64,000 nt of DNA from Necropsobacter rosorum (GTDB lineage: Bacteria > Pseudomonadota > Gammaproteobacteria > Enterobacterales > Pasteurellaceae): positions 1-64,000 of the forward strand of contig CCMQ01000027.1 in assembly GCA_000751835.1 (NCBI GenBank), written 5' to 3'. The translations under genes were made by a program, and so were the position numbers. Shown piece after piece: positions 9,009 to 19,172 of this stretch; position 1 is the stretch's first letter; every line of letters starts with the position of its first letter. The notes beneath the pieces were generated by a model. That model made no database searches and was not told where the DNA came from. It was given only the letters and a program-made list of their open reading frames with translations.

Positions 9009-9782
9009 TTACGGATTAATCCGGGTGCCGATAATCTCGCCGCCGAAAAGTGCGGTCAGTTTTTGCGCATATTTCCAGTTTGCGATATCGACCCCGCGGT
9101 TGAGAATTTTCGCCGCATCCAGCGCCGCATTAACTTTCACGATCATTCCGTCGGTGATCACGCCCGCCTCAATCAGCTGATCAATTTGTGTCGCATTCAG
9201 GCGGGAAATCAGCCGCTTATCGCCATCCAGCACGCCGTCCACATCGGACAGCATCACTAAATCCGCATCAATCAACGCCGCAATCGCCGTTGCCGCCTGA
9301 TCGGCATTCACATTCATCAGCAGTCCGTGCTCGTCCACCGCCACGGAGCTGATAATCGGCAAAAACGCCTCGCCGAGCAGCGTATTGAGCAACGCCGGAT
9401 TTTTTGCCACCACGGTCGCCACATGTCCCAGTTCGGGATCAAACTGCGCGGCGCGGGTCAGATTACCGTCCGCCAGACAGAGCCCGACCGGATTCAATTT
9501 AAATTTGGTCGCCTGCGCCACCAGCGTTTTATTCGCTATGCCGGCCAGCGCACCGACGATAATATCAATCTGATCACTTGGCGTGACGCGCAATCCGTTT
9601 TTCTTTTTTACCGGCAGATGCAAGCGTCCCATTAACTCGTCAACCACGCAGCCGCCGCCGTGTACGATCAATAAAGGGCGGTCGAAATTACGTTGATAAT
9701 CCGCCAGCGCGGTGAACAGGTTTTCCATTGCCGCCGGCGTATCCAACAGCACCCCGCCCAGCTTAATCACTAAAGGTCTCAT
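9009..9782 (-). CDS. argB: Acetylglutamate kinase
   Basis: Phosphorylates N-acetylglutamate with ATP in the second step of arginine synthesis. It has 257 residues, the short enterobacterial-type length. It starts [14 protein letters not shown], the amino-acid-kinase N-terminal lysine/glycine loop, followed by [12 protein letters not shown] for substrate binding and [11 protein letters not shown] near the ATP site. It lacks the N-terminal helix seen in arginine-inhibited hexameric kinases, so it is probably not feedback-inhibited (inference from length). AAGGA precedes the ATG. It lies 9 bp after argC in the same operon. Confidence 0.96.
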   Translation of the reverse strand: MRPLVIKLGGVLLDTPAAMENLFTALADYQRNFDRPLLIVHGGGCVVDELMGRLHLPVKKKNGLRVTPSDQIDIIVGALAGIANKTLVAQATKFKLNPVGLCLADGNLTRAAQFDPELGHVATVVAKNPALLNTLLGEAFLPIISSVAVDEHGLLMNVNADQAATAIAALIDADLVMLSDVDGVLDGDKRLISRLNATQIDQLIEAGVITDGMIVKVNAALDAAKILNRGVDIANWKYAQKLTALFGGEIIGTRINP

Positions 9783-9791
9783 TGCGTTTCC

Positions 9792-10799
9792 TTATATTAA
9801 TCCTAAGGTTTCTTCCAAACCGTAACGAATATTGGCACATTGCACCGCCTGCGCCGCCGCGCCTTTCAATAGATTGTCTTCCGCGCCGGCGATAATGATA
9901 TAACCGTCTTTGCTGGCAAAGCCGATGTCGCAGTAAGGGGTAAATTCCACCGCCTTAATGCTCGGCAGGCCTTCTTCATAAACGCGCACCAAGGGTTTGT
10001 GCCGGTAGGCATCGCGGTAAGCCACGCGAATATGTTCGTTATACACATCGGCGTTTAATTTGGCGGTAATCGTCGCCAGAATGCCGCGTTTAAAGTTGCC
10101 CAAATGGGGGGTAAAAATCACTTCCGTACCCAAGTGTGCGGCAATTTCCGGCTGATGACGGTGATTAAACACGCCGTAAGGATTTAAGCTGACCTCGCAG
10201 AAACTGGAGGTTAACGCCGCTTTACGTCCCGCACCGCTGACACCGCTGACGGCATTAATGACCGGCAGATAGGTTAAATCCAGCAGATTCCGTTCAATCA
10301 AAGGTTTCAGACAAAGCTGCGAAACCGTCGGATAACAGCCGGGCAGCGCCACTAAATCCGCGCGAGAAATGGCATCCGACTGCCATTCCGCCAAACCGTA
10401 CACCGCGTTTTCCAACAGTTCCGGATACTGATGGCTGAAACCGTAATAGTGCGGGTAAAATTCGGCGTCGTTGACCCGAAACGCTCCGGATAAATCAAAC
10501 ACTTTACAATTATTTTGCACGAAAACCGGTGCCAGGTCATGACTGACTTCATGCGCCGTGGCCAGAAAAACCATGTCGTTCGCCTGCGCCAGCGAGGCTA
10601 AATCCTCCGGCAACGGCCGCAGGGGCAAATCGGCAATCTGTCGTAAACGCGGATAAAGCGAAGAGATGGGCTTATTGGCGTCCTGACTGGCGCTAGACAC
10701 ATATAAACCGTTCAGTTCAAATTCAGGATGAGAGGCCAGAATGCGTGCAAGTTCAGCGCCGGTATAGCCGCTTGCACCGATAATAATTGCTTTCTGCAT
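9792..10799 (-). CDS. argC: N-acetyl-gamma-glutamyl-phosphate reductase
   Basis: NADPH-dependent reduction of acetylglutamyl phosphate to the semialdehyde, the third step of arginine synthesis. It has 335 residues from the chosen start. The Rossmann motif [14 protein letters not shown] opens the protein, and the catalytic Cys sits in [12 protein letters not shown]. The start at 10799 is preferred over upstream in-frame codons because AAGG lies 10-13 nt upstream and the N-terminus then matches E. coli ArgC; starting earlier would run the gene into the ARG boxes. First gene of argCBH. Confidence 0.95.
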   Translation of the reverse strand: MQKAIIIGASGYTGAELARILASHPEFELNGLYVSSASQDANKPISSLYPRLRQIADLPLRPLPEDLASLAQANDMVFLATAHEVSHDLAPVFVQNNCKVFDLSGAFRVNDAEFYPHYYGFSHQYPELLENAVYGLAEWQSDAISRADLVALPGCYPTVSQLCLKPLIERNLLDLTYLPVINAVSGVSGAGRKAALTSSFCEVSLNPYGVFNHRHQPEIAAHLGTEVIFTPHLGNFKRGILATITAKLNADVYNEHIRVAYRDAYRHKPLVRVYEEGLPSIKAVEFTPYCDIGFASKDGYIIIAGAEDNLLKGAAAQAVQCANIRYGLEETLGLI

Positions 10800-10841
10800 A
10801 GTAGGTTGTGCCTTATAATTAACGGATAGACCGCTCAAATA

Positions 10842-10876
10842 TGATTAATTATGCTATTATTATGCATAATTAATCA
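10842..10876. promoter_or_regulatory. Two tandem ARG boxes (ArgR operator) between argC and argE
   Basis: Two 14-base cores, TGATTAATTATGCT (10842-10855) and TGCATAATTAATCA (10863-10876), match the ARG box core TGAATWWWWATTCA at 11 and 12 of 14 positions. They are inverted copies of each other, and their centres are exactly 21 bp apart, the known spacing of paired ARG boxes bound by one ArgR hexamer. The site sits in the 111-bp gap between divergent argC and argE and should control both. Confidence 0.75.
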
Positions 10877-10910
10877 CAGATCAATGTTTATTTGTTATAG
10901 GATAACACAA

Positions 10911-12056
10911 ATGAAAAAGTTGCCGCCATTTCTTGAGATGTATTCCCGCTTAATCGCCCTGCCGACCGTCAGCAGCGTTGATGCCGAAGCGGATTTGTCA
11001 AATAAAGCCTTAATCGATCTACTGGCCGACTGGCTGCATCATCTGGGCTTTAACACGCAGATTATTGCGGTGGAAGGCAGCCGCAATAAATTCAATCTGC
11101 TGGCCACTTACGGCGCGGGCGAAGGCGGTTTGTTGCTGGCCGGACATACGGATACCGTGCCGTTTGACGAAGGGCGCTGGACATTTGACCCGTTCAAACT
11201 GACGGAAAAAGACGGCAGATTTTACGGTTTGGGCACGGCGGATATGAAGGGCTTTTTCGCTTTCGTGCTGGACGCCATGCGGCATCTGGATTTAAGCAAG
11301 CTGCGCAAGCCGTTGCGTATTCTGGCCACCGCCGATGAAGAAACCACCTTAATCGGCGCCAGAACCTTCAGCCGACACAGCAAAATCCGCCCCGATTGTG
11401 CCGTTATCGGCGAACCGACCTCGTTAAAACCGGTACGCGCGCACAAAGGACATATCGGCCAAGCCCTGCGCATTACGGGCAAAACCGGTCATTCCAGCGA
11501 TCCGGCGCGCGGCATTAATGCGATCGAATTAATGCATCAGGCCACCGGCTATTTGATGCAGATGCGCGATGAACTGAAAGAGAAATATTATCACCCTGCT
11601 TTTGCCATTCCTTACCCGACCATGAATTTCGGCGCCATTCACGGCGGTGATGCGGTTAACCGGATCTGCGCCTGCTGCGAGTTGCATTTCGACATCCGCC
11701 CGTTGCCGAATATCAGCTTAAACGATCTAGATGAGATGCTGCGCGAAAAGCTCAGACCGATGTTCGAGCAATGGGGCGATTTAATCAGCATCCGTTCCTT
11801 ACACGAACCGACGCCGGGCTACGAATGCGAGCATTCGGCACAGGTGGTGCAGGTGGTGGAAAAGCTGCTGGGAGAAAAATGCGAGGCGGTTAATTACTGT
11901 ACCGAGGCGCCGTTTATTCAGCAACTCTGCCCGACCCTGGTGCTCGGCCCCGGTTCGATCGAACAGGCCCATCAGCCGAACGAATACCTTGCGGCAGATT
12001 TTATTCGCCCGACGACGGCATTATTAAACCGGCTGATCGGCCATTTCTGCGCATAG
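10911..12056 (+). CDS. argE: Acetylornithine deacetylase
   Basis: Hydrolyses N-acetylornithine to ornithine and acetate, completing the linear arginine route. It has 381 residues from the ATG at 10911, close to E. coli ArgE; the open frame extends 20 codons upstream into the operator, so the longer start is rejected. M20 zinc peptidase features are visible: [10 protein letters not shown] (metal His and Asp), TADEETT (catalytic and metal Glu) and the dimerisation domain around GHSSDPARG. It diverges from argCBH. ArgE rather than a transacetylating ArgJ means acetylglutamate must be made by a separate synthase outside this window. Confidence 0.96.
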   Translation: MKKLPPFLEMYSRLIALPTVSSVDAEADLSNKALIDLLADWLHHLGFNTQIIAVEGSRNKFNLLATYGAGEGGLLLAGHTDTVPFDEGRWTFDPFKLTEKDGRFYGLGTADMKGFFAFVLDAMRHLDLSKLRKPLRILATADEETTLIGARTFSRHSKIRPDCAVIGEPTSLKPVRAHKGHIGQALRITGKTGHSSDPARGINAIELMHQATGYLMQMRDELKEKYYHPAFAIPYPTMNFGAIHGGDAVNRICACCELHFDIRPLPNISLNDLDEMLREKLRPMFEQWGDLISIRSLHEPTPGYECEHSAQVVQVVEKLLGEKCEAVNYCTEAPFIQQLCPTLVLGPGSIEQAHQPNEYLAADFIRPTTALLNRLIGHFCA

Positions 12057-12078
12057 CCGCAACCCGTAGCCAAAATCA

Positions 12079-12141
12079 AAAGTGCGGTGCTTTTTTCGGC
12101 GGAATTTTAAGATAAAACCCACGAAAAAATCACCGCACTTT
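12079..12141. terminator. Inverted uptake-signal pair after argE
   Basis: AAAGTGCGGTG (12079-12089) and CACCGCACTTT (12131-12141) are exact complements separated by 41 nt, with T-rich sequence just inside the arms. They lie between the convergent argE and the glycosyltransferase gene. The long loop makes it a weaker terminator than the 366-414 hairpin. Confidence 0.5.
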
Positions 12142-12152
12142 CTTATGCCGTA

Positions 12153-12941
12153 TTATTTCAATAAATCTTCATTTTTGGCGTGGTTCCATTTGCCGCGTTT
12201 TTTATCCATATATTGAAAATATTCGTTGGTAAACGTGCCTTGCGAACAGGTCAGTTTATCGCGCCGCGCATTCACCGTTTTGCCCGCCAGCGCCTGATTC
12301 AGGGTATCCGGCCCGGTCAGGCAGAATACGCCGCCGTCAATGCGCCGCTGTTCGATATTGTCGATAATGATATCCAGCGTATCTTTCAAAAACGGGTTGC
12401 CCTTTGCGCTGGCTAAAAAGAAATTGGTGTATTTATTGCGGCGGGTAATCACCACTTCCGTATCGGCCGGATCAATAATCGCAGACAAACACCAGACCAG
12501 ATGTCCGTCGATATCCATATACACGCCGCCTTCGTGATACAGGGTGAAAATCCGCCAGAAATCCGCCTGCGCCGCCCCGTCGGTCAGTTTGGCATAGGCG
12601 TTAAAGGTGCGGCTGTCGGCGTGAGCGCGGATATACTCGGCACGTTCCTCGGTGCTGACATAACGATAATCATAGCTGAGCGACAGCAAACGGTTGAGCA
12701 GATAATTGCAATACACCGGCAGGGTCACTTTGTTGCTGTAATTGGTTTGCCAGATGGTTTTATTGATTTTGCCGCCCGGCGCGGCTTTTCGTTTGGCCGG
12801 GCTGAATGCGGGAATAGTAAAACGCGTTTTCGGAAACAGCAGATGAAACGGATAAGCGAAAATTTTCACTATATTGCCCGACAAACGCAGTAAGCCGTTC
12901 GTCGCCAAAATCAGTTTTTCATAGTTGACCGGTTTATTCAT
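12153..12941 (-). CDS. GT32-like glycosyltransferase with DXD motif
   Basis: A 262-residue putative sugar transferase. It shows IWQTNYSNK near residue 65, then [20 protein letters not shown] around residues 125-145. This is the conserved core of the Gly_transf_sug/OCH1-type family (GT32), where the DXD aspartates (DID here) bind metal and nucleotide-sugar. Members modify LPS, capsule or other surface glycans; the acceptor cannot be told here. It stands alone between argE and a tRNA-Val array, not in a visible polysaccharide cluster. The N-terminal 45 residues contain a hydrophobic stretch that may associate with membrane. No strong Shine-Dalgarno is visible. Confidence 0.8.
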   Translation of the reverse strand: MNKPVNYEKLILATNGLLRLSGNIVKIFAYPFHLLFPKTRFTIPAFSPAKRKAAPGGKINKTIWQTNYSNKVTLPVYCNYLLNRLLSLSYDYRYVSTEERAEYIRAHADSRTFNAYAKLTDGAAQADFWRIFTLYHEGGVYMDIDGHLVWCLSAIIDPADTEVVITRRNKYTNFFLASAKGNPFLKDTLDIIIDNIEQRRIDGGVFCLTGPDTLNQALAGKTVNARRDKLTCSQGTFTNEYFQYMDKKRGKWNHAKNEDLLK

Positions 12942-13047
12942 GAACTCACCATAAACATCACAAACAAGTGTGTGTACTTTACCAGTTTATTGATAAATAA
13001 CAAGATTATTGTGAATAAAGCAAGAAGTGAAATGAACTGAAATAAAG

Positions 13048-13123
13048 TGGTGGGCGATACCGGTCTCGAACCAGTGACCCCCTCCTTGTAAGGGAGGTGC
13101 TCTCCCAACTGAGCTAATCGCCC
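13048..13123 (-). tRNA. tRNA-Val (anticodon TAC), copy 1
   Basis: A 76-nt minus-strand cloverleaf starts GGGCGATTAGCTCAG and ends with an encoded CCA (complement of 13048-13050). The anticodon loop CTTACAA gives TAC for valine. The acceptor GGGCGAT pairs with ATCGCCC. It is identical to the next two copies. Short open frames across this array are artefacts of the tRNA sequence. Confidence 0.97.
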
Positions 13124-13185
13124 GATAACGGCCTTTCGGCTATCGGTTTTGCCTGTTACGGCAAAATGGAAAGCTAAACTGAGAG

Positions 13186-13261
13186 TGGTGGGCGATACCG
13201 GTCTCGAACCAGTGACCCCCTCCTTGTAAGGGAGGTGCTCTCCCAACTGAGCTAATCGCCC
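13186..13261 (-). tRNA. tRNA-Val (anticodon TAC), copy 2
   Basis: Identical in sequence to copy 1, including the encoded CCA, and separated from it by a 62-bp spacer containing a short GGCCTTTCGGCT-type hairpin. It is probably co-transcribed leftwards with the other copies. Confidence 0.97.
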
Positions 13262-13301
13262 TCGTCAGTTTAAGCATCACAACATAAGACACCGGAAAAA
13301 G

Positions 13302-13377
13302 TGGTGGGCGATACCGGTCTCGAACCAGTGACCCCCTCCTTGTAAGGGAGGTGCTCTCCCAACTGAGCTAATCGCCC
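13302..13377 (-). tRNA. tRNA-Val (anticodon TAC), copy 3
   Basis: Third identical copy, promoter-proximal in the leftward array, 40 bp from copy 2. The promoter should lie in 13378-13500, shared with divergent gltX. In E. coli a tRNA-Val array also neighbours gltX, so the neighbourhood is ancient. Confidence 0.97.
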
Positions 13378-13549
13378 TTATGTTGTGGAGTGGCATTATA
13401 AGTGTTATGGCATGACAGTCAACACATTTTTGCGCTATTTTGCCCGATCGACGTAAAAATAGGCATAAATTTCGATTTTTTATCGTGCATCGCGGCAAGT
13501 CATAGTACAATAATGCGCATTTATTCTTAGCTAAAATAAAGGCACTATA

Positions 13550-14992
13550 ATGAAATCAGAATCCCTTTTTCCCTTAGACCCGAATGTGAAAGTACGCACC
13601 CGTTTCGCTCCCAGCCCGACCGGCTATTTACACGTCGGCGGCGCCAGAACCGCGCTGTATTCCTGGTTATACGCCAAACATAACCAGGGCGAATTCGTAC
13701 TGCGAATTGAAGATACGGATTTGGAGCGTTCCACCCCGCAAGCCACACAGGCGATTTTAGAAGGTATGGCATGGCTGAATCTGAGCTGGGAACACGGCCC
13801 TTATTATCAAACCAAACGTTTTGAGCGCTACAATCAGGTGATCGATCAAATGCTGGAACAAGGCCTTGCCTACCGCTGTTACTGCTCGAAAGAACGGCTG
13901 GAGGAATTGCGCCACAGTCAGGAACAGCACAAACAAAAACCGCGCTATGACCGCCATTGTCTGAATGATCACAGCCATTCACCGGATGAACCGCATGTAG
14001 TGCGGTTTAAAAATCCGACGGAAGGTTCCGTGGTGTTTGAAGATGCGGTACGCGGACGGATTGAAATTAGCAACGGCGAACTGGACGATCTGATCATCCG
14101 CCGCACCGACGGCTCGCCGACCTATAACTTCTGTGTGGTGGTGGATGACTGGGATATGGGCATCACTCATGTGGTGCGCGGCGAAGATCATATTAACAAC
14201 ACCCCGCGCCAGATTAATATTCTGCAAGCGTTGGGCGCGCCGATCCCGACTTATGCTCATGTTTCCATGATTCTCGGCGACGACGGTCAGAAACTGTCCA
14301 AACGTCACGGCGCAGTCAGCGTCATGCAGTACCGCGACGACGGCTATTTGCCGGAAGCGCTGGTTAATTATCTGGTTCGTTTGGGCTGGGGACACGGCGA
14401 TCAGGAAATTTTCAGCCGCGAAGAAATGATTGCCTTGTTCGATCTGCATTCCGTCAGTAAATCCGCCAGTGCGTTCAATACGGAAAAATTGCAATGGCTG
14501 AACCAGCATTACATGAAAACGCTGGATCCCGCCTATGTGGCGCAGCACCTCGCCTGGCACTATCAGGCACAGGGCATCGACACCACAAACGGCCCGGCGC
14601 TGGCGGACATCGTCACAATGCTGGCGGAACGCTGCAAAACGCTGAAAGAAATGGCTGCAGCAAGCCGCTATTTCTTTGAAGACTTCGACACGTTCGACGA
14701 AAGTGCGGTGAAAAAACACTTTAAATCCGCCGCCGTTGCACCGTTGGAAAAAGTGAAAGAAAAACTGACCGCACTTGAGCACTGGGATCTGCACGGCACC
14801 CATCAGGCCATTGAGCAAACCGCCGCCGAACTGGGCGTCGGCATGGGCAAAGTCGGTATGCCGCTGCGCGTGGCCGTAACCGGCGCCAGCCAATCGCCTT
14901 CCATGGATGTGACACTGGTCGCCATCGGCCGCACGCGCACATTGGCGCGCATTCAGAACGCCATTGATTTTATTCGGGCGAAAAATGCTTAA
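13550..14992 (+). CDS. gltX: Glutamyl-tRNA synthetase
   Basis: Charges tRNA-Glu with glutamate in the cytoplasm. 480 residues, a normal bacterial length. The class I motifs are clear: HIGH appears as HVGG in [20 protein letters not shown] near residue 20, and KLSKRH near residue 245 is the KMSKS equivalent. AAAGG precedes the ATG. It carries two uptake signals near its 3' end. It is flanked by tRNA-Val genes upstream on the other strand and a tRNA-Ala downstream. Confidence 0.97.
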   Translation: MKSESLFPLDPNVKVRTRFAPSPTGYLHVGGARTALYSWLYAKHNQGEFVLRIEDTDLERSTPQATQAILEGMAWLNLSWEHGPYYQTKRFERYNQVIDQMLEQGLAYRCYCSKERLEELRHSQEQHKQKPRYDRHCLNDHSHSPDEPHVVRFKNPTEGSVVFEDAVRGRIEISNGELDDLIIRRTDGSPTYNFCVVVDDWDMGITHVVRGEDHINNTPRQINILQALGAPIPTYAHVSMILGDDGQKLSKRHGAVSVMQYRDDGYLPEALVNYLVRLGWGHGDQEIFSREEMIALFDLHSVSKSASAFNTEKLQWLNQHYMKTLDPAYVAQHLAWHYQAQGIDTTNGPALADIVTMLAERCKTLKEMAAASRYFFEDFDTFDESAVKKHFKSAAVAPLEKVKEKLTALEHWDLHGTHQAIEQTAAELGVGMGKVGMPLRVAVTGASQSPSMDVTLVAIGRTRTLARIQNAIDFIRAKNA

Positions 14993-15078
14993 TATTTCGT
15001 CTGCCGGAAGAATATTCACGATTTTCTGTTGACAGGAAGGAGAGCGAAATTTATCATTAGCGCCACGAACAGAATGAC

Positions 15079-15154
<76 letters not shown>

Positions 15155-15160
15155 AATCCT

Positions 15161-15186
15161 AGCCTTATCAATTGATAAGGCTTTTT
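15161..15186 (+). terminator. Rho-independent terminator after tRNA-Ala
   Basis: AGCCTTATCAATTGATAAGGCT is a perfect palindrome able to form a stem with a minimal loop, followed by five T residues, 7 nt past the tRNA CCA end. Confidence 0.85.
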
Positions 15187-15347
15187 GTTGGCCGCAAAGC
15201 CGATAACTCCGCCGCCTGATTTAACGTCCGCATCATTCCCGCCGGTTATTTTATGTAACATTTTAATCTAAAACCGAACTTGAATTTCCGCACATTATCG
15301 TGTTAAATCACCTCCAGTTAGATAGATTTCATCAGGTCAAAGATTTT

Positions 15348-16175
15348 ATGTGCCAGCTACTCGGAATGAACTGTAATACCCCGACAGATATCGTGTTCTC
15401 TTTTGAAGGCTTCCGCCGCCGTGCGGGGTTGACGGATTGCCACTCGGACGGCTTCGGCATCGCCTTTTTCGAAGGCAAGGGCGTGCGCATTTTCCGCGAC
15501 AATCATCCCGGTCATTCATCGCCTATCGCCGATTGCGTTAAACAATATAACATTAAATCCTTAAATGTGATTGCGCATATCCGCAAAGCCACGCAGGGCG
15601 ATGTGAATATCGAAAACACTCATCCGTTCATCCGCGAAATCTGGGGCGAAAACTGGGTATTCGCGCACAACGGCAACCTGAATACGCTGCCGGATATGTC
15701 GGAAAGTTTCTGCCAGCCGATCGGCTCCACCGATTCGGAAACCGCATTCTGCTATATGGCAGAACAGCTGAAAAACCGTTTTCGGAAAAAACCGACGGAA
15801 AAACAAATCTTTACCGCCATTCAGGAAATCAGCGCAGAATTATCCTCGCGCGGCACGTTTAACTTTATTCTGTCCAACGGCGAGTGGATGATCGCCCATT
15901 GCTCCACCAATCTGCATTATCTCATCCGTAAAGCGCCGTTCGGCACCGCACAACGCATTGATGACGACAGTGTGATTGACTTCCGCGATTATGCCAAAGA
16001 CGGCGATCAAATCGTGATTATCGCCACCTTCCCGATTACCAAAAACGAAGTCTGGACCAAAATGGAACACGGCGGCTTCGCTTTCTTTAAAGAAGGGGAA
16101 AAAGTGTATGAAATCCTCGGCACCCCGAAAGACGCCGTTGACGACGGCACTTTAGGCAAGCAAAAGGCGGCATAA
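15348..16175 (+). CDS. yafJ: Class II glutamine amidotransferase, YafJ-like
   Basis: A 275-residue Ntn-type glutamine amidotransferase domain protein. The start at 15348 makes Cys2 (MCQLLGMN) the N-terminal nucleophile after Met removal, as the family requires; the open frame begins 16 codons earlier but would bury this Cys. The downstream motifs VIAHIRKAT, FAHNGNL and GSTDSE are the GATase-II glutamine pocket. No synthase domain is attached, so the acceptor of the ammonia is unknown, as for E. coli YafJ. AGG lies about 10 nt upstream. It stands alone between the tRNA-Ala terminator and sdaC. Confidence 0.9.
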   Translation: MCQLLGMNCNTPTDIVFSFEGFRRRAGLTDCHSDGFGIAFFEGKGVRIFRDNHPGHSSPIADCVKQYNIKSLNVIAHIRKATQGDVNIENTHPFIREIWGENWVFAHNGNLNTLPDMSESFCQPIGSTDSETAFCYMAEQLKNRFRKKPTEKQIFTAIQEISAELSSRGTFNFILSNGEWMIAHCSTNLHYLIRKAPFGTAQRIDDDSVIDFRDYAKDGDQIVIIATFPITKNEVWTKMEHGGFAFFKEGEKVYEILGTPKDAVDDGTLGKQKAA

Positions 16176-16185
16176 TCAGGCGAAA

Positions 16186-16208
16186 AACGGCGCGATCGCA
16201 GCGCCGTT
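16186..16208 (+). terminator. Hairpin after the yafJ-like gene
   Basis: AACGGCGC (16186-16193) pairs with GCGCCGTT (16201-16208) across a 7-nt loop, 10 bp past the stop codon. The following sequence is only moderately T-rich, so termination strength is uncertain. Confidence 0.5.
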
Positions 16209-16317
16209 GGTATTGTCGTTATATCTTTTCTTTATATCATCCGCTCCCTCGATTAAAACCCAATGTTAAATTCTGGTAAACAATCCGCCATGCTTTAGCC
16301 GGTTTTAAACTAAAAAA

Positions 16318-16333
16318 TGAGATCCTTTTCACA
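16318..16333 (+). promoter_or_regulatory. Candidate CRP site upstream of sdaC
   Basis: TGAGA-TCCTTT-TCACA matches the CRP consensus TGTGA-N6-TCACA at nine of ten positions. It lies about 140 bp upstream of the sdaC start in the 297-bp gap 16176-16472, where no gene is seen. E. coli sdaC is CRP-activated, so catabolite control here is plausible. Confidence 0.5.
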
Positions 16334-16472
16334 AATCGGATATCTTTATTTGAAATATTTCTCCAATCAACATATTATTCCGCACCGAAACTCGGCATAT
16401 TTGCCAATATGCCGTTTCAGGCTGAAAACAACACATAAAAAACCAAAATAAACAAGAAATATGGGGATGTAT

Positions 16473-17714
16473 ATGGTTAACGATTCTTCCGTTAAATGGA
16501 ACAAATTTGATTTACTTTGGGCGTTAAATTTATTCGGAACCGCGGTTGGCGCCGGGGTGTTATTTTTACCGATTAACGCCGGTATGGGCGGCTTCTGGCC
16601 ATTAGTGGTGATGGCAATCTTAGTCGGCCCGATGACCTATTTTGCGCACCGGGCGCTGTCACGATTCGTCTTATCGTCTTCCGTTGAAGGCAGCGACATC
16701 ACCGAAGTGGTGGAAGAACATTTCGGCAAAAACGCCGGTAAACTGATTACCCTGCTTTATTTCTTCGCCATTTTCCCGATTTTATTAATCTACGGCAACG
16801 GCATCACCAACACGGTGGATTCCTTTATCGTCAACCAAATGGGCTTAGCCTCGCCGAATCGCGTGGTATTGTCTTTCGTGCTGATTGCTTCGCTAATTTC
16901 GGTTATGTTAATGGGCGAAAAAATCATGCTGAAAATTACCGAGTTTCTGGTTTATCCGCTGGTGCTGATTTTATTCGTGCTGTCTATTTACCTGATTCCC
17001 GAATGGAATACCTCAATGCTGCACGAAATGCCGACCGCACAGGGTTTTATCACCACATTATGGATCACCATTCCGGTATTGGTATTCTCCTTTAACCACT
17101 CGCCGGCGATTTCCTCTTTCTCACAATCGCAACAACGCCAATATAAAGAGCGGACGGTCACCGAAAAACATGCCGCGCACACGTTAAAAGGCACCGCCAC
17201 GATTCTGCTGTTTTTCGTGATGTTCTTCGTGTTCAGCTGCGTGCTGACCTTAACCCCGGAAGAACTGGCGCTGGCTAAACAGCAAAATATCAGTATTCTG
17301 TCTTTCCTGGCCAATAAATTCGAGAACCCGTATATCTCTTATTTCGGTCCGTTGGTCGCGTTTTTAGCCATTACCAGTTCATTCTTCGGCCATTATTTAG
17401 GCGCCAAAGAAGGCTTGGAAGGGCTGTTTGTTAAAATGACCGACAATCACAAGATTAATCGCAAAAAACTCAATTATATGACCGCACTTTTCTTCCTGAT
17501 TACCCTGTGGGGCGTGGCGATCGTCAATCCGAGTATTCTGGGATTAATCGAATCTTTCGGCGGGCCGATTATTGCCGCGATTCTGTTTATTATGCCGATG
17601 TACGCCATCCGTAAAATTCCGGCCATGCAGCGTTATCAGGGGCAGCTCAGCAATGTGTTTGTCACCGTGATGGGCATTATCGCGATTTCCGCCGTCATCT
17701 ATGGCTTATTCTAA
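16473..17714 (+). CDS. sdaC: Serine transporter SdaC (HAAAP family)
   Basis: Inner-membrane proton/L-serine symporter of about 413 residues with roughly 11 membrane helices. Family landmarks are [20 protein letters not shown] in helix 1, [31 protein letters not shown] in the middle and the C-terminal [12 protein letters not shown] chose the ATG at 16473 because GGGGA sits 5 nt before it; ATGs at 16461 and 16467 are in frame, but the first has only a weak site. It is followed after 87 bp by sdaA, so serine is taken up and deaminated by neighbouring genes, as in E. coli sdaCB. Confidence 0.94.
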   Translation: MVNDSSVKWNKFDLLWALNLFGTAVGAGVLFLPINAGMGGFWPLVVMAILVGPMTYFAHRALSRFVLSSSVEGSDITEVVEEHFGKNAGKLITLLYFFAIFPILLIYGNGITNTVDSFIVNQMGLASPNRVVLSFVLIASLISVMLMGEKIMLKITEFLVYPLVLILFVLSIYLIPEWNTSMLHEMPTAQGFITTLWITIPVLVFSFNHSPAISSFSQSQQRQYKERTVTEKHAAHTLKGTATILLFFVMFFVFSCVLTLTPEELALAKQQNISILSFLANKFENPYISYFGPLVAFLAITSSFFGHYLGAKEGLEGLFVKMTDNHKINRKKLNYMTALFFLITLWGVAIVNPSILGLIESFGGPIIAAILFIMPMYAIRKIPAMQRYQGQLSNVFVTVMGIIAISAVIYGLF

Positions 17715-17759
17715 AAATTAATGTAAAATAACGCGCTTTTTTATCATAACAAAATAACC

Positions 17760-17781
17760 GGCCCTTTTCTGACGAAGGGCC
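17760..17781 (+). promoter_or_regulatory. Intercistronic hairpin between sdaC and sdaA
   Basis: GGCCCTT (17760-17766) pairs with AAGGGCC (17775-17781) across an 8-nt loop, followed by only TTT. It ends 20 bp before the sdaA start. It may attenuate or stabilise the mRNA between the two genes, but the U-tract is too short for a confident terminator call. Confidence 0.4.
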
Positions 17782-17801
17782 TTTACATCAGTAGGCACAA
17801 A

Positions 17802-19166
17802 ATGATTAGCGTTTTTGATATTTTCAAAATAGGCGTCGGGCCGTCCAGTTCGCACACCGTCGGGCCGATGAAAGCGGGAAAACAGTTTATCGACGATTTG
17901 ATCGAGCAAAATCTGCTGGAACGCGTCAGCCATATTAAAGTCGATGTTTACGGTTCCTTATCCATGACCGGTCTGGGACACAATACGGATATCGCCATTA
18001 TTATGGGGCTGGCGGGCTATCTGCCGCACGATGTGGATATCGATCTGATTCCGTCATTTATTTCCGAGGTAAAACGCACCGCACTTTTACCGCTGGCGCA
18101 GGGCAAAAAAACCGCGCAATTCGATTATGCGCAGGATATGAGGTTCCATCAAACCTTTTTACCGCTGCACGAAAACGGTATGACGCTGACGGCACTGGCG
18201 GGCGAAGCGCTGCTGTACCGCCAGACTTATTATTCTATCGGCGGCGGCTTTATCGTTGATAAAGCGCATTTTAACCAACCGGCGGAGCAACCGCTTGCCG
18301 TGCCGTATCCGTACAAAAACGCGGCGGATATTCTGCACCATTGTAGTGAAAGCGGTCTGTCGTTATCCAGCGTCATGCTGAAAAATGAAATCGCCCTGCA
18401 TGGAAAAGCCGCCCTCAGCGAACACTTACAAGCGGTATGGCAAACCATGCACGCGTGTATCGAACACGGTATCCACACCGAAGGCGTGTTACCGGGGCCG
18501 CTGAAAGTGGCGCGCCGCGCCGCCACGCTGTATCGCACTTTGCAAGCCAATAACGGGCTGTCCAATGATCCGATGAAAATCATCGATTGGGTGAATATGT
18601 TCGCGCTTGCGGTCAATGAAGAAAACGCCGCCGGCGGACGGGTGGTGACTGCGCCGACCAACGGTGCCTGCGGCATTGTGCCGGCGGTGCTGGCCTATTA
18701 TGAGAAATTCATCTCTGCGTTAACGCCGGAAATCATCGAGCGTTACCTGCTGGCTTGCGGCATGATCGGTTCACTGTATAAAATGAACGCCTCTATTTCC
18801 GGCGCCGAAGTCGGCTGTCAGGGCGAAGTGGGCGTTGCCTGTTCAATGGCGGCGGCGGGCTTAACCGAAATTTTAGGCGGCAGTCCGGAACAGGTTTGCA
18901 CCGCAGCGGAAATCGCCATGGAACACAATCTGGGGCTGACCTGCGATCCGGTCGGCGGTCAGGTACAGGTGCCTTGTATCGAACGCAACGCGATTGCCTC
19001 GGTAAAAGCGATCAATGCCAGTCGCATGGCTTTGCGCCGTACCACCATTCCGCGCGTTACGCTGGATAAGGTGATCGAAACCATGTACGAAACCGGTAAA
19101 GATATGAACGCGAAATACCGCGAAACCTCGCAGGGCGGCTTAGCCATTAAAGTGGTCTGCTCGTAA
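17802..19166 (+). CDS. sdaA: L-serine dehydratase (iron-sulfur type)
   Basis: Deaminates L-serine to pyruvate and ammonia with a [4Fe-4S] cluster; 454 residues, single-chain type with the beta-like domain first (ISVFDIFKIGVGPSSSHTVG) and the catalytic domain second. Cysteines likely to hold the cluster are seen in GACGIVPA, GAEVGCQGEVGVAC and the downstream LTCDPV region. The C-terminal tail ends ...AIKVVCS; a C-terminal Cys of this kind is known to plug the active site in related enzymes. It follows sdaC. It could equally be named sdaB, since the two E. coli paralogues are close. Confidence 0.94.
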   Translation: MISVFDIFKIGVGPSSSHTVGPMKAGKQFIDDLIEQNLLERVSHIKVDVYGSLSMTGLGHNTDIAIIMGLAGYLPHDVDIDLIPSFISEVKRTALLPLAQGKKTAQFDYAQDMRFHQTFLPLHENGMTLTALAGEALLYRQTYYSIGGGFIVDKAHFNQPAEQPLAVPYPYKNAADILHHCSESGLSLSSVMLKNEIALHGKAALSEHLQAVWQTMHACIEHGIHTEGVLPGPLKVARRAATLYRTLQANNGLSNDPMKIIDWVNMFALAVNEENAAGGRVVTAPTNGACGIVPAVLAYYEKFISALTPEIIERYLLACGMIGSLYKMNASISGAEVGCQGEVGVACSMAAAGLTEILGGSPEQVCTAAEIAMEHNLGLTCDPVGGQVQVPCIERNAIASVKAINASRMALRRTTIPRVTLDKVIETMYETGKDMNAKYRETSQGGLAIKVVCS

Positions 19167-19172
19167 CGCAAC

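Noticed and set aside
12938-13510. Leftward open frames translating the tRNA-Val genes (GEHLPYKEGVTGSRPVSP-type peptides)
   Set aside because: They arise from the repeated tRNA sequence itself, a common annotation artefact, and have no start signals.
13979-15019. 346-residue leftward open frame inside gltX and its 3' flank
   Set aside because: Antisense shadow of gltX with low-complexity His/Gln/Phe composition; gltX is unmistakable.
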